From: Fistularia commersonii
Taxonomy: Eukaryota > Chordata > Actinopteri > Syngnathiformes > Fistulariidae
Assembly (NCBI GenBank): GCA_037954325.1
Contig: JBBMNZ010000021.1
Coordinates: forward strand, 14,986,116-15,050,115
Direction: 5' to 3'
Length of the DNA: 64,000 nt
The notes beneath the pieces are model-generated. The model searched no databases. It was not told the DNA's origin and worked only from the letters and a program-made list of their open reading frames with translations. How positions within the stretch are numbered: position 1 is the stretch's first letter; the number at the start of each line of letters is the position of its first letter. Position numbers and translations under genes: made by a program. Positions 44,376 to 55,817 of the stretch are shown piece by piece.

Positions 44376-45490
44376 CAGGGCTGAAACGATTCCGCGAGCA
44401 TTTATCAGCCTGGAGTATTCTTTAAATACAGTATCACTGCATCCTGCAAGGTTATATCTGTTACAATCATCATCGCAGCCGGCGTTAGCTTACGTCATTA
44501 GCGTAACCGAAGCATGGGAGGATTGCCGGCAGAGACGGAGCAAAGCGAGGCTGCATCGCGGCGGAAATGACAAAATGTCAGAAATATGACATTACAAGAC
44601 CGGCAAGGCGTGTTTGTTGTAAAAATGAAATTAGTGTTCGACAGCGGCGCATCCTGCATGCTGCAACAGCGCTACAGGAAGCATCTGCAACTGCAGAATG
44701 TCCCGATTTTCTAATCTGGTCACTCGATTAATCGGAATAATCGATGGATTATTCGCTTATTATATGTTTTTTTTTAATCTATTGACAGTTTCACACCTCA
44801 TGTGATACACGTGTGTGTCGATGCTAAAATGTGAAAATACGGCTGACACACGAGGAAGGCTGTGCTGCTGTGGAAGCACCTGGAACTGCAGAATGTCCCA
44901 ATATTACTTATCCGATTAATCGCCAGAATAATGGATAGATTATTCCTTTAATACAGTTTTATTCTTATTATTTATTGGCAGGTGTGTTGATGCTAAAATA
45001 TAGAAAAATGACTGACTCATAAGGAAGCCTGCGCTGCTGTGGAAGCACCTACAACTGCAGAATGTACCAATATGTCTTATCCGATGAATCGATTAATTGC
45101 CAGAATAACAGATGGATTATTCGTTTAATATAGTTCTATTTTTATTATTTATTGGCAGGTGTGTTGATGCGAAAATATAAAAAAAAAAATGACTGACTCA
45201 CAGGGACGGCTGTGCTGCAGCAGAAGCAGCTGCAACTGCAGAAGATCATAATATTTATTATCCGATTAATTGCCGGATTAATCAATAGATTAAATCGTTT
45301 AATATAGTCTTTACTTTTATGATGTGTTGGCAGTATATTGGTACGTGCGTTGATGCTAAACTATAAAAAAAACACTGTCAAGGAAGGCTGTGCTGCTGCG
45401 GAAGCATCTACAACTGCAGAATGTCCCAATTTTTCTTAGCCCATTAATCGTCAGAATAATCAATAGATCATATGATTATTACTATCGTTT
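44376..45490. repeat. hAT-like start followed by a ~180-bp tandem array
   Basis: 'cagggctgaaacgattcc' at 44376 resembles the start of a common fish hAT family. Units beginning 'ctgcagaatgt' or its variants follow at 44691, 44886, 45055, 45236 and 45414 (lengths 195, 169, 181, 178 and a partial). Each holds 'cgattaatcg'-type and 'gattattcg'-type blocks, then 'tgttgatgctaaaatat' and 'aaggctgtgctgctg'. A lone piece of the unit lies at 49597-49655. Confidence 0.85.
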
Positions 45491-46084
45491 TCATTATTCA
45501 AAAGCAGCGACATGCGACCAGATCTGTTTATTGTTTATTGGCTTCCCCTGAACCGGCTCCTTGAATTAAAGATCAGCCTGAAGACGGGCCCGGTGAAACC
45601 CCGCCCCGGCCCGGCGCTCATAATGTTACGGATTCAATTTCGCACGCGACGAATGGTCCGCACCTCGACGTATTGAAAACCCATTAAGCCCCGAAACGCC
45701 TTCCGACCGCAGAAATGGAGTCCCCGGAGTCCATGTTGTTTGACTCATCAGAGGATAAAGGAGCGTAAGATGTTAAGTGCAGTAATCCTTCTTTCGCAGA
45801 CAGGTTGCATTAATCAACTTTACGCGGTAGCCTGGCTCTTGTTTAACTGTCGCAATGGGCCTTTGTCACTGCCCCGGGTAGCAGCTGCTGTCAAATAGGA
45901 TATGAGCGATTCTGTGAATAAGCATCATCCGCACGTCCCGATCCCGTTGCCGCTCAGGTAACATGAACCCGTCCGACGGCCTTTGCTGGACTGACGTCAT
46001 GATTCGGCAACTTCACCTTTTGAAACGTTTATCATATGCTAACGCATAGCTTTCGTTCGCACGCGTCGGTGTTTGGAAGTTAAG
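45491..46084. other. repeat-poor sequence, candidate conserved element
   Basis: No gene. 45740-45935 contains 'ttgcattaatcaacttta' and 'gtgaataagcatcatcc' and no repeats. A conserved regulatory element is possible but untested. Confidence 0.2.
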
Positions 46085-46570
46085 ACAAGCTAAACGTTAT
46101 TGATCCCCATTGGGGACATTTTTTTTTTGTCACAGCAGCGCAACAGTTATAGTGTGAATGAATATGAATATAAATAGATAATTAGAAGACAGCAAAAGGC
46201 ATCCACAAATAAATAGACAGCAGAAAGAACAACATCATCATCAAGGATAAGCGTGGGAAAAAAAATTAAATCAATAAAAATAAATAAATACAATGAAATA
46301 AAACAAATAATAATAAATAGATAAATATAAAAAAAAAAAAAAAAAAAAAAGGGGAAAAGAGACAACCAAAATAACAATAGCGATAGCAATGGCAAAAATA
46401 AATAAAAATTAACAGGACGCGAATGGACTGAGACCAACAAGAATAAAAATAGACGACGAAGTGAATGGGTCGGAGTGAGGATGCTCCTCTGGACGTTCAG
46501 AGTTACGTGCCGTCCATTTTGCTGCCTGATAGCCGCGGGCACAAAGGAATGTCCGAGTTATCCTTACGCT
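46085..46570 (-). mobile_element. LINE 3' end, antisense
   Basis: The terminus 'cgttattgatccccattggg' is antisense. The reverse strand at about 46490-46560 encodes SFVPAAIRQQN, matching the last residues of Rex1/L2-group LINE proteins. The 3' UTR is shared with 9425-9690, and a long poly-A lies at 46330-46350. Confidence 0.7.
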
Positions 46571-47699
46571 AAAAGCGTTTGTACGCCGACGGCCCTCAAC
46601 AGAAATCCGGTGACGAAAAGGGAGCGACTGCACTCCTCTTGCGGGCGCCCATCTCTTAACCCCTGCGTTGACGACCGTTTCCACGCATCTTCACACCGAG
46701 GGGCGTTTGCGGGGAATTTTAAAGCGACTTTCCGGCTGGCTGGAGTGTAATTGGAAGTGGGCTGTAACGCACGGCTGGGTCCGGCCACGCACGTCCCAAT
46801 CGAACCGCAACAAACCTTCAGAAGCTCTGAGATTCAATCGCACGCGTTCTGAAGACGCCTCAAGCAGGATTCCTGTCACTTCTGTTGCTAAATTCCAGCG
46901 GCAATCATATTGGATCCCCCCCCCTACACACACACACACACATCCCATTCCTTCCTTAGATCTTAAAATATCCCCCGCATTCCTAGGTGTATTTTGAGGG
47001 CTCTTTTATTATTTCACCAGCGTGCAGAGAGGGCTGGTTGAATGCTGCCGAGGGGGATGGGCGCGTCTATTTTTTGATGCCGTCGTTAGCGGCAGAGAAT
47101 TGACTTCCAAACATCACCGAAGCCTCTTCTTCTTCGTCTTCTTCTTCTCCCCGAACGCGTCTGCACGTCGTCGGCCTCCGACCCGCTCCGGCTTCAAACC
47201 CCGATCCGAGCGCAAATCCACTTTTCCCTCCGCCGTTGTGACGCGAGCGAAGGCAGCTCACGCCGACAGAGGCCTGGGCGGGTCAAACGCGTGGAGGAAA
47301 AACCGACACGTGCCACGGAGAGGTTGCGAGCCACCGGCGACAGTGAAATTGGTATTCTGCAAATGGTCGGCGCTGGAGGCGGGTGGAGCATCGCCGAGGA
47401 GGCCGATTGCACGAAAACAGTAAGTGGCGGTTTGAGGGAAAAATTCTGTTCTTGAAAGTGGAGGACGAGCGCTGACGTTCCGGAGAAAAGAAGGTGGAGG
47501 TCAACCGGCCTCATCGCGGGATTCTAGCGGCGTTCGCAAAAAGAATCAGTCGGCGGCGAAATAGCCGACGGCTCTGCCTGCGACGGATTTGTGTTATTTG
47601 TCTTATTCTCGTAAACACATGCATTTACTGGACAAATGCTGGTTTCTAAGAAACCGCTAATGATATCGATATTATTATTTAGTCTCTCACATAAAATGT
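46571..47699. other. unassigned sequence, partly GC-rich
   Basis: A short CA run lies at 46926-46942. The 133-codon plus frame at 47022-47423 is basic and arginine-rich and matches nothing I recognise; I do not call it a gene. Confidence 0.35.
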
Positions 47700-47840
47700 T
47701 TATTCATCCATTCTTTATCTATACCGCTCATCCTGCACGGGGGGCGGAGCCTATCCCATTTGTCATTGGGCAAGAGGCGGGGCTCAACCCGGATTGGCCA
47801 ATCACAGGGACGCACTCGCCCTCGCGTTCACGCGTCATAT
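47700..47840 (+). repeat. dispersed ATTCAC-core repeat, left half
   Basis: 'ttcatccattctttatctat', 'ccgctcatcctgcacggggg' and 'gattggccaatcacaggga' match the left half of the copy at 50422. Confidence 0.7.
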
Positions 47841-48459
47841 AGAGAGGAGTTCCCCAACCATGTGGTGTGCTGGCGCAAAGAAAGAATAAAGTTACTTAAG
47901 ATTACAAACCTTTTATTGTCATTAGTCTGACGGGTATTTTTCGGGGAAAAGTGGCCACTTCCGCCGTGCCTCGATGCTGCCGCTCCACTCCGCGCATCGG
48001 TAGCTAACTGTCGCTAAGAGCTAACGATACGACATTGAGTCTGAGCGCGCCGGCAAAAAAAAGCTGCATTTAAAAATACCAAGAGTCCTGCTTGAACTCA
48101 CAACAGGAGATTCACCCCTCCATCTAGTTTATGCTAATCGCTAGCCAACGACACTATGAAACCCTCAAAACGCAACTGCGACCAAAAACAAGATCAGGGT
48201 GCGGTCCGGGTGTGAGGAACACACCTGGGGTGTCACCGTCTACCGCCAACCCACCGGATGAGGCCGTCACGTTGCTGGGAAACAAGCTCAAGGGCTGCCT
48301 CTGCATGAAGGGAGCAGATATTGGTGCGAGAATATTTATTAAAAGTGCATAATATAAGGTGCGGTGGATACATTTGCATGACTCACTCTTGTTTTATTAT
48401 CCCAGCCCAGTCTGCTGAAATATTAGTGTCTTTATATTTTTACAGATAATTTTAAGGTT
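47841..48459. other. unassigned sequence
   Basis: No gene recognised; a 73-codon frame at 48131-48352 has no known motif. Confidence 0.35.
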
Positions 48460-48600
48460 AGAAAACAGTTGATTTCCATGAAGTGTTTGTAGCATTAAGC
48501 TAACGTTCACAATGCTGTGGATTCAAAGGTTACCAAGAAAGAACAGCGACGTAAACGTGCTTCTCCCCACGATAATCTCTGCGCACAGTTTCAGCGGTGA
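48460..48600 (+). repeat. short dispersed repeat, copy 2 of 3
   Basis: Matches 42781-42900, and extends right with 'tctctgcgcacagtttcag' and 'gagtaaaca', shared with copy 3. Confidence 0.75.
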
Positions 48601-48629
48601 GTAAACACATGCTAAGTTGACCCTGGGCT

Positions 48630-48790
48630 GCTGTTCACTCTCTCATTTAAACATCTGAGCGATCAGAAGTCTCCGTGAACCTCCATGTGTTTGGACTGCG
48701 GGAGGAACCCGGGGAACCTGGTGGAACCCCACGCAGACCTGAGGAGACTCCATCCACTGGGAATCCAACCGGGAACCTTCTCAAGCTCAA
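48630..48790 (+). repeat. dispersed ATTCAC-core repeat
   Basis: 'ttcactctctcatttaaaca', 'cctccatgtgtttggactgc', 'gaacctggtggaacccc' and 'gggaaccttctcaag' occur in family order. Confidence 0.7.
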
Positions 48791-48813
48791 ACCACTGCAA
48801 TGCTTAAATACTA

Positions 48814-49100
48814 TACCGTCATTTCCAGACTATTGAGCGCACCTCAATATAAGCCGCACCGGCTAGCCGATCGCTATCTCGGTCTTCCTCCTACGCACTA
48901 AAACCGTCAAAGTCGTCTTCTTCGGTGTCGGAGTTGAACGGACTCAGAATTTCCCGGTCATTTCATCGGCCCGATGTGACGAGGAGAAATGTTTTAGCGG
49001 CGTGAGGCTCGTTAGCGTCCCCCACCCAAAGAGTCCATATATTAGCCGCATCGCTGTTTACGTGAAAAAAGTAGCGGCTTATCGTCCGGAAATTACGGTA
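48814..49100. mobile_element. pogo-like MITE, 287 bp, both ends intact
   Basis: Left end TACCGTCATTTCCAGACTAT; right end, reversed, TACCGTAATTTCCGGACGAT. Terminal inverted repeats of about 20 bp with TA at each edge. It is the compact version of 35946-36405. Confidence 0.88.
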
Positions 49101-50421
49101 CATATCACTCCGAAGACGCTGTTTTTTAAGGCTAAATCTCTTGTCGTCCTTGATCGATCTTCTCCGGCGGGTCCAAATCCACCTGTGGCGAATACATTTG
49201 AAAGTCTAGTCGGGTTTTATATTTTCATAAACACAGATCGGACACTCCGCCGCGCCTGACGCTCGGCCCCGCTTCACCAATTCCCCGCATATTGCCATCG
49301 GGCCACAGACGCTCGATCGGCAGCCATACATCAGCCGTTCTCCCGGACAAACGCCAAAAAGCAGCCGAAAGGAAACCTTGACCCTTAAACGCGGGGGGCT
49401 TCGGCGGGCTGACATTTACCCCTCGCTGTGAAGGTCCCATATGCATGACAATGGAGCCGCCAGGGACACCGGCAGGACGGGGATGGAGGCCTGATAAGAA
49501 AGTGCATTCTTAAGGCCTGAAACAACCATCTTAGAAACCGCAGGCAGACGGCGAGTGTGAAACGCATGTGTGTGTGTGTGTGTGTGTCACTGCTAAAACA
49601 TTAAAAAAAAAACATTTTTGACTGACACACAAGGAAGGCTGTGCCGCTGTAGATAGTGAGTTGTGTGAACTTCCAGAAGAAAGTGTGATGGATACTCTGG
49701 TGATCACGCCAGTGATGGGAAGATCAAGACGGCGGCAGAGGGAGAAGAAATATAAACGAGACGGCGCTTACGGATTTAAAGAAATGATAGGTTGACATAA
49801 AACAACAGTATAGATATATATACACATATATATTTACATGGAGAGCAGAGAGCAACGCTTGCATTAATGAGAAGGGATAAAAGAACACGTGGACATGGGA
49901 TTTTTTTTTTGCTACTAGCACTTCGACAGAAGCGGAAAAACGCCGTTTGAAAGGCGTCCGGCTTCATCCCGACACCGACGGAATGACTAAAGAGAAAGAT
50001 ACGTCCGAGAACGACGGCGGGCCGCAAAGGGTCGTCGGCGGACAAAGATTAATTCTAAGCATAAAAACATATTGTGTCGGATGATATGATAATGTGTCCT
50101 TTCAGAAAAGCGGGGACGAATGCAGCGGTGAACGGGTGGACGGATCCCGTGCGAAGCACTTTGAGGCCGTTTAGCGTCACGCCATTTGTGTTCTGGAGAG
50201 GATTTCATTACAGGTGGCCAACGATACGGCACCTACACATTTTCATTTGGATTTTGAGTACTTTCCTATTCAGAGATATTGCATGATAAATGCTACCGAT
50301 TGTCGTCAAGTCTTATCGTTCCTTAAAAAAAGAAAAAGGAATTGTCGCCGCAGAACGATCTGATAAGGACTGACCGTGACCCGGATGACTGAGAACTCTT
50401 CACACACACCTAGATAATAGC
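49101..50421. other. unassigned sequence
   Basis: Contains a TG run (49566-49587), a stray piece of the ~180-bp array unit (49597-49655) and a Penelope-tail-like phrase ('cggatgactgagaac') at about 50380-50397. No gene recognised. Confidence 0.35.
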
Positions 50422-50860
50422 CTTTCATTCATTCATTCATCCCTTCATTATCTGCACCGCTTATCCTGCCAGTCGGGGTCGCGGGGGAGCCGGAGCTTAT
50501 CCCCCGCTGTCATTGGGCGAGGCCACGTTCACCTTGGACCGGCCAATCGCAGGGCCTCGTATACAGACGTGCAACCATTCACGCGTCATAAAAGGGACAT
50601 GCAACCATTCACCCTCTCATTCACACATCTGGGCAATTTAGAGGCTCCACTGAACCTCCTGCATGGGAAGAACATGCATGAACCAAACATGAACCAAAAG
50701 TTCTCTTTTACCAATCATCCCTCAGTATTCCTGACGCCGGGAGTTGCTAACTAGCCCGCTAGCTGCTTTCACTGCAGAGTGCCAAATTGATTTGAGGAAC
50801 CTGGAGGAACCCCACGCAGACACGGGGAGAACATGGAAACTCCGCGCAGAATCGGTAAAA
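50422..50860 (+). repeat. dispersed ATTCAC-core repeat, near full length, interrupted
   Basis: Runs from a (CATT)n start through 'ttatctgcaccgcttatcct', 'ggggtcgcgggggagccgg', two ATTCAC cores, 'cacacatctgggcaattta' and 'cctcctgcatggg'. After about 110 bp of foreign sequence (about 50680-50793) it continues 'gaggaaccccacgcagacac'. It is the best guide to the family's full order. Confidence 0.7.
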
Positions 50861-51164
50861 ACCTGCACAAACACACAAGCTGACACATTTTAAGCGCCGG
50901 CGGCGGCGGCGGCTTTGCGCCCTCCAAATGCGCCGTCCGTCCGTGATGAATATGCAACACGGGGCGTTTCCACCTGCGATCCTGGAGAGGCTGGGTGGTT
51001 TACTCTGCACACAGCTGGTGATTTACGGAGCCTGAAATTAATTAGCGCGAATGAAGCTGTCCTTTCCTAACCCGCCCTCTTTGGGTCTCTCGCTCTTTCT
51101 CTCTCGCTGGAGTGCAGCTGAAATTCATACGGCTCAGAATTAGCGAATAAATGTTACATGTTTC
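50861..51164. other. repeat-poor sequence, candidate conserved element
   Basis: Includes a (GGC)n tract at 50898-50912. From 51000 it is unique sequence with a TAATTA core ('gaaattaattagcgcga' at about 51036). Confidence 0.2.
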
Positions 51165-51370
51165 TTTGAGGTTGATTTCCATGAAGCGTTTGTGACATTA
51201 AACTAACGTTCCGAACCAAATACGCGCTGTCGATTCAAAGGTTAGAAAGAATAGCAACGTATATGCGTTTCCTCCGGGGAATCTTCTGACCCGCTATTCT
51301 CTGTGCGGAGCATCTACTCCCAGCTTCAATGTTCAACACCTTCAGCAATATTCTCTATTTCAGCCGAGTA
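51165..51370 (+). repeat. short dispersed repeat, copy 3 of 3
   Basis: 'ggttgatttccatgaagcgt', 'cattaaactaacgttcc', 'agaatagcaacgtat' and 'tttcagccgagtaaaca' follow the order of copies 1 and 2. Confidence 0.7.
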
Positions 51371-52018
51371 AACAGAAGTTGTAAGACGGCGGCTGATTTA
51401 GAAACAGCTGTTTATGTCGAGGCAGCATTAAGACGGCGTCAACGGGCTGTAAAGTTTAAGCTCAACCCCACAATCTCGCAGTGAAAGTTGATAACCAAGT
51501 TTTCTCCCGGCACACAATCAGTTTCCATAACTAGAAAACAGCGATAAATCTACCTTATTTTTAATGATTATAATTGGGCGCCGATTCTCAGCCACCAAAT
51601 TCCGGATTGTTTGTAATACGAACGCAACGCACTTAGCTTTATAGCTTGTTTACGCTACATTTGCTCATTCATATCATCCTTCATACCATCCGTATTATGT
51701 AAATAACTTGCCTATTTGTTTTTATTTTTATAAAAATCCGTACAGGCTCCGAGCCGGGAGGTCTCATCGCAAAGCGTCACTGTGCCTGCACTATAACAAT
51801 TGAAAAATCTTGATTGATTCTTGATTTGGTAGCACAGCGACGCTCTACTCTGTCAGTGTCCCCAGCCGTCAGTAGGGACAAAGAAAATGTGTTTAAATGT
51901 TAAAAATCCCAATATTTACCCACGTGATTTACAAAATCTGTGTTTACCTGGGATTCAAAAGAGGCAGCGGCAGGTGTGTTTATCAGGCTTCTACTGTTAG
52001 CTGCACCCAACTAAGACA
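51371..52018. other. unassigned sequence
   Basis: No gene or repeat recognised. Confidence 0.35.
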
Positions 52019-52128
52019 CTCATTCATTCATTCATTCATTCATAATGCAGTCAGGTCATTGTCATTGGACAACTCAGGGTCTCCTATGAACCTCCAGCAT
52101 GTGTTGGACGTGGAGAACATGGAGGCTG
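52019..52128 (+). repeat. dispersed ATTCAC-core repeat, left flank of the pentamer array
   Basis: A (CATT)n tract is followed by 'gacaactcagggtctcctat' and 'acctccagcatgtgttgga'. Confidence 0.6.
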
Positions 52129-52512
52129 TATGTACGGTATGTTACGGTACAGCATGGTATGGTACGGTACGGTATGTTACTGTATGATATGGTACAGTTT
52201 GGTTTGGTACGGTACGGTATGGTATAATATGATATGATATGGTACAGTATGGTACGGTACGGTATGGTATGGTACGGCTTAGTTTGGTACAGTACGGTAT
52301 GGTACAGTACGGTACAGCATTGTATGGAACTGTATGGTACGGTACGGTACGGTATGGGATGGTACGGTACGGCACAGTACGGTATGTTACGGCACGGTTT
52401 GGTTTGGTACAGTACGGTATGTTACGGTACGGTATGACATTGTATGGTACGGTACGGTATGTTACCGTGTGGTATGGTACAGTTTGCTTTGGTATGGTAC
52501 GGTATGGTATAG
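52129..52512. repeat. TACGG/TATGG pentanucleotide array
   Basis: About 380 bp of five-base units (TACGG, TATGG, TACAG, TTTGG and variants). Because the unit is not a multiple of three and rarely contains stops, long frames rich in Y, G, V and W appear on both strands; none is a gene. Confidence 0.97.
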
Positions 52513-52705
52513 GTAAAGTTACCAGGACAAGAAGATTTCGACAAGATGACCGAGAACCTCCACAGACCTTCATTCATCCACACCTCTGGTCTCCAATGAA
52601 CGCCCTGCGTGCAGCGGGAGGAACCCTGAGGAAGCCCATGTGGATATTGAGAGAACATGGAGAAAAGCTCCCCGGCGGGAATCCGACCCGGGACCTTCTC
52701 AAGTC
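52513..52705 (+). repeat. Penelope-tail scrap joined to a dispersed repeat
   Basis: 'accaggacaagaagatttcg' and 'gaccgagaacctccacagac' (52513-52567) match the Penelope-like tail. From 52568 the sequence is the ATTCAC-core repeat ('cattcatccacacctctggt', 'gacccgggaccttctcaag'). Confidence 0.6.
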
Positions 52706-53799
52706 AGACACGCCGGAGCTAAACGTCCAGCGGTGCGTTACGGCAAACGTGACAAAGCGCGCATTGACGGGCGGCGAGAGAATCTCTGCCACGGGAAGCA
52801 AGACGCTCGGGGAGAGGAGATACTTCACCAGAGAGGCTGCACAGAATGTGAGGACGCAGGAGAAAGGGAAGAGTAACGCGGTGCTATCGGGAGGAGGTTC
52901 TTCGCCGGCGTACATTTACACACTTTAACGGCGTTTCCCCCCCTTTTAAGTTGGAGCTTAGGATGGAGAGCTCCTCAGAAGTCTGAAAGGTCAGCTCGAA
53001 AATCCGGCTATATTCCAAAGATATGCGCAGGGCAGCACTTGAAAAGCGAGATATTATCCCCCCCTCAGACCTTCCCAGTATAGAAAGGTTAGACAGATTT
53101 CCCAGATAAAATGCTTTAGAACATGATTCCCCTCCAGAACTTTGAATTTCAAAGGGAACCTATAACGCATTTCCACTTTTTTCCTGTACCGTCTATTTCT
53201 ATAATGCAGACCCATCGCACAAAACACGGCCAAAGTTTCAAAAAGTGGAGGGGAAAAAACTTAGCGGAGCCACTCTAGAGGGATGTCATGATGAAAATAT
53301 TCAAACTTGAAATTAGCATTAGGTCTTAAGAGATAAATCTTTTAGAAATGTTGGGAGGTTAAATATGAATTTAAAGAAACCCGAGGTCTCGGAGACGCAT
53401 GCCTGGAATGATTGCGGGAATGAGAGAGTAACTCAGTGTTTCATTTCAATCGGCGAATGCATCGGGGCTGGTTTCTAAAGAACCCCTCCCTCGCCCGGCC
53501 CGTTATTCCGGAGGGTTCGGTTGGAGAACCGGACAAAAAAAACCCAAGTGACACAAAGCACTCAACAAAACAAAAGACGGAGGCCGACGTGGAGGTGGAT
53601 ATCTGCCCGCGAGGGATATATTAAATTCCCTTCCTGTTCACATTTAAGGCGGCCCTGCGGGTTCATGTGCATATCACGAAAATGGGCCGGTGTTAGCCAA
53701 TTGGCTGATTCTCAACCGCGGAATTCTAAACAGGCCGATTCTATACCGTTGAAAATGCCTTCTTTACGCAGACACGAGCCGACCGTTCTCGTAAAAATA
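52706..53799. other. repeat-poor sequence, candidate conserved elements
   Basis: No gene recognised. 52960-53430 is AT-rich, free of repeats and simple sequence, and could include conserved non-coding elements. Confidence 0.25.
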
Positions 53800-53900
53800 C
53801 AGTAATACCTTGACTCGCATGTTTAGAGTAAATTCCAGCCTATTAGCCGCTACTTTTTTCAGACGCGGCTAATCGATGGATTTTTATCGGGCAATTACGG
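53800..53900. mobile_element. pogo-like MITE scrap
   Basis: 'attagccgctacttttttca', 'gcggctaatcgatggatttt' and 'gcaattacggtc' are pieces of the family at 48814-49100. Confidence 0.5.
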
Positions 53901-54336
53901 TCGCCATGAAAAGCGTCTCGGCACTCGCATTCACGCTAACGCTTCGGCTCGGCCCCGTCATGAAAAAGATGAAATTCATTTGACTTACAGGTTGAAATTT
54001 GCGCGTCAGTTCTGTTCTGAAAACAAGGTTTTTTGTCGTGTGCTGGTAGTTAGAGATGTTACTGTCATTTAGTTAATGAAAAGTTTTCAAAAAAATCTTT
54101 CTGTGTTTATATCTCATGTTGCAACGGGGACGCCTTATTTATGTACGATTTACTTACGATAATTTATTGATGACAATTTACGATAATTAGTTCTGTGACT
54201 GAGCTCGTGTATCATTACAATATAAATACATTTCCCAACTGAAACGCTATAAATTCGTTCCAGCCCACGATTTTTAAACATATTTTTAAATGAGCAAAAT
54301 TGTACTCAAACAACAAATACCGAGGGGTTTTCTGAA
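53901..54336. other. unassigned AT-rich sequence
   Basis: Probably part of a decayed dispersed repeat; no gene recognised. Confidence 0.3.
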
Positions 54337-54715
54337 GTGTATTTACCTTGAAGACGGGACGAAGAGGAGATACTGGAGGAGTTTTTTTAATTTGTTCTTT
54401 TAATCCTTAACTTAACTCTCTGGCTCCACACATAATGCTGCAATGCTATGCTAAATGTAAACTGCACGCTTGCATGAATGCATGAAGTGAATCGTTCCGC
54501 TCCCTTGAAATAAGATTTTTTTTTTTTTAAAAGAACAAATAGTGTATAAAAATACAATATAATAATAGATCACTGGTTTTAAGTGTATTTACCTCAAACA
54601 TGGGATGAAGAGGAGGTTGGGTGAGTTTTTTATTCGGTTCTTTACCCTGAAGTCAACTTACTGGCTCCACACTTAATGCTACAATGCTATGCTAAATGTA
54701 ACGTGCACACTTTGT
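54337..54715. repeat. direct repeat of ~130 bp, about 240 bp apart
   Basis: 54337-54472 and 54579-54710 share 'gtgtatttacct', 'gatgaagaggagg' or its variant, 'ctggctccacac' and 'aatgctatgctaaatgtaa' in order. Confidence 0.8.
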
Positions 54716-55817
54716 CCACGTCTTCCCAGATGGCGGCGTCCACGTGGGTGTCAAACGCTCTCTCCTAACTAGGATCCGAGCTCGGATCACGAAGCAGAAC
54801 ATCGGGAGTCGAGGTTCCGCTGGATATGGGAACATATTTCCTCTTCTGAGCACGTTGTTCAAGATGGATGGCGACAGTCTTGATACCTGTTTGTTTTTTA
54901 TTCTGTCGTCCTCGCACCCTCGCTTTATCGCTCCCTCCTCGTTTCCTAATGTGATTTCCATTTGGACTCGCTCTGACCGGCCGAGCCCGAATGAAAGAAG
55001 CGGCTTCTTCCCCACAAAGGGAACACAAATTGGCTTCACACTTCATAAGCGAGCGTCCTTTAAAAGCAAATCTTCCCGTCTGAATGGACACATCACATGC
55101 ACGCCAATCTAAACGCGCAGCTTTATTTACAAAAAAAAAAAAATCCAACCCCCCCCCAAAAAAAAAAAAAAAATCCCATTGCCAAATGGATCCTTTGAAC
55201 CATCTTAAAAAGAATGATTGTCTTTGTCTGGAGCCTTTGCATTGCTTAAACAATTGTTTAACTGCCAAATTCCCCAATTCTTGCTGTGGTCCTTTTATCT
55301 ACTGTGAAGCCACACGAGTGCATTTTTGTCGTGATAATAATGTGCACAACGGCCCCGTTTGTTGTTCTTCTTTTTGATTGAGAAATTGGGTAAAATAAGT
55401 ACTTTGCAGATAAGCCGAGGCTATAAACACTATTTGCGGAGGCATCGGGCGGAGAGCGGGAGTGCGGCGCCTCGGGCTTCGCCGAACCCGCCGCACTGTA
55501 ATCATCCACTCACCGAATTCACAACACCGTCCGAGGGCGTTAACGTGAAGCCGCGCAAAAAAAGCGCGTCCATTGATTTCGTGTCAAAAGGCGGCGACGG
55601 ATTACAATAATCAAACGTTAAACTATTTTTTCCGAGGCATGAAAGGATCATTTGTGTCCTCGCCGCGTTCGCGCACGAGACCGACTAATTAAATCGCGCA
55701 AGAGGACTTGGAGAAACTGTTTTTTTTTTTTAATTGAAAGCGCGGCTCCTTGCGCAAATGTGTTGGAAGGGAGCCGCGAGGCGACGCCAGAAACCCCGGT
55801 CCGAGGCTCTTTCCTAC
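54716..55817 (-). other. sequence downstream of the CHCH exon (probable intron)
   Basis: Poly-A tracts with a C run lie at about 55129-55172. 55190-55620 is repeat-poor. The final coding exon of the CHCHD gene should lie somewhere at lower coordinates, but I could not find it. Confidence 0.4.

Noticed and set aside
52142..52928. Long open frames (up to 229 codons) over the pentamer array
   Set aside because: They arise because TACGG/TATGG units lack stops in most frames; the product is low-complexity YGTVRYG-like sequence.
55689..55817. C-terminal extension of the CHCH frame
   Set aside because: A good splice donor follows AAG at 55818; the downstream residues are intron read-through with a poly-lysine run from a poly-T tract.
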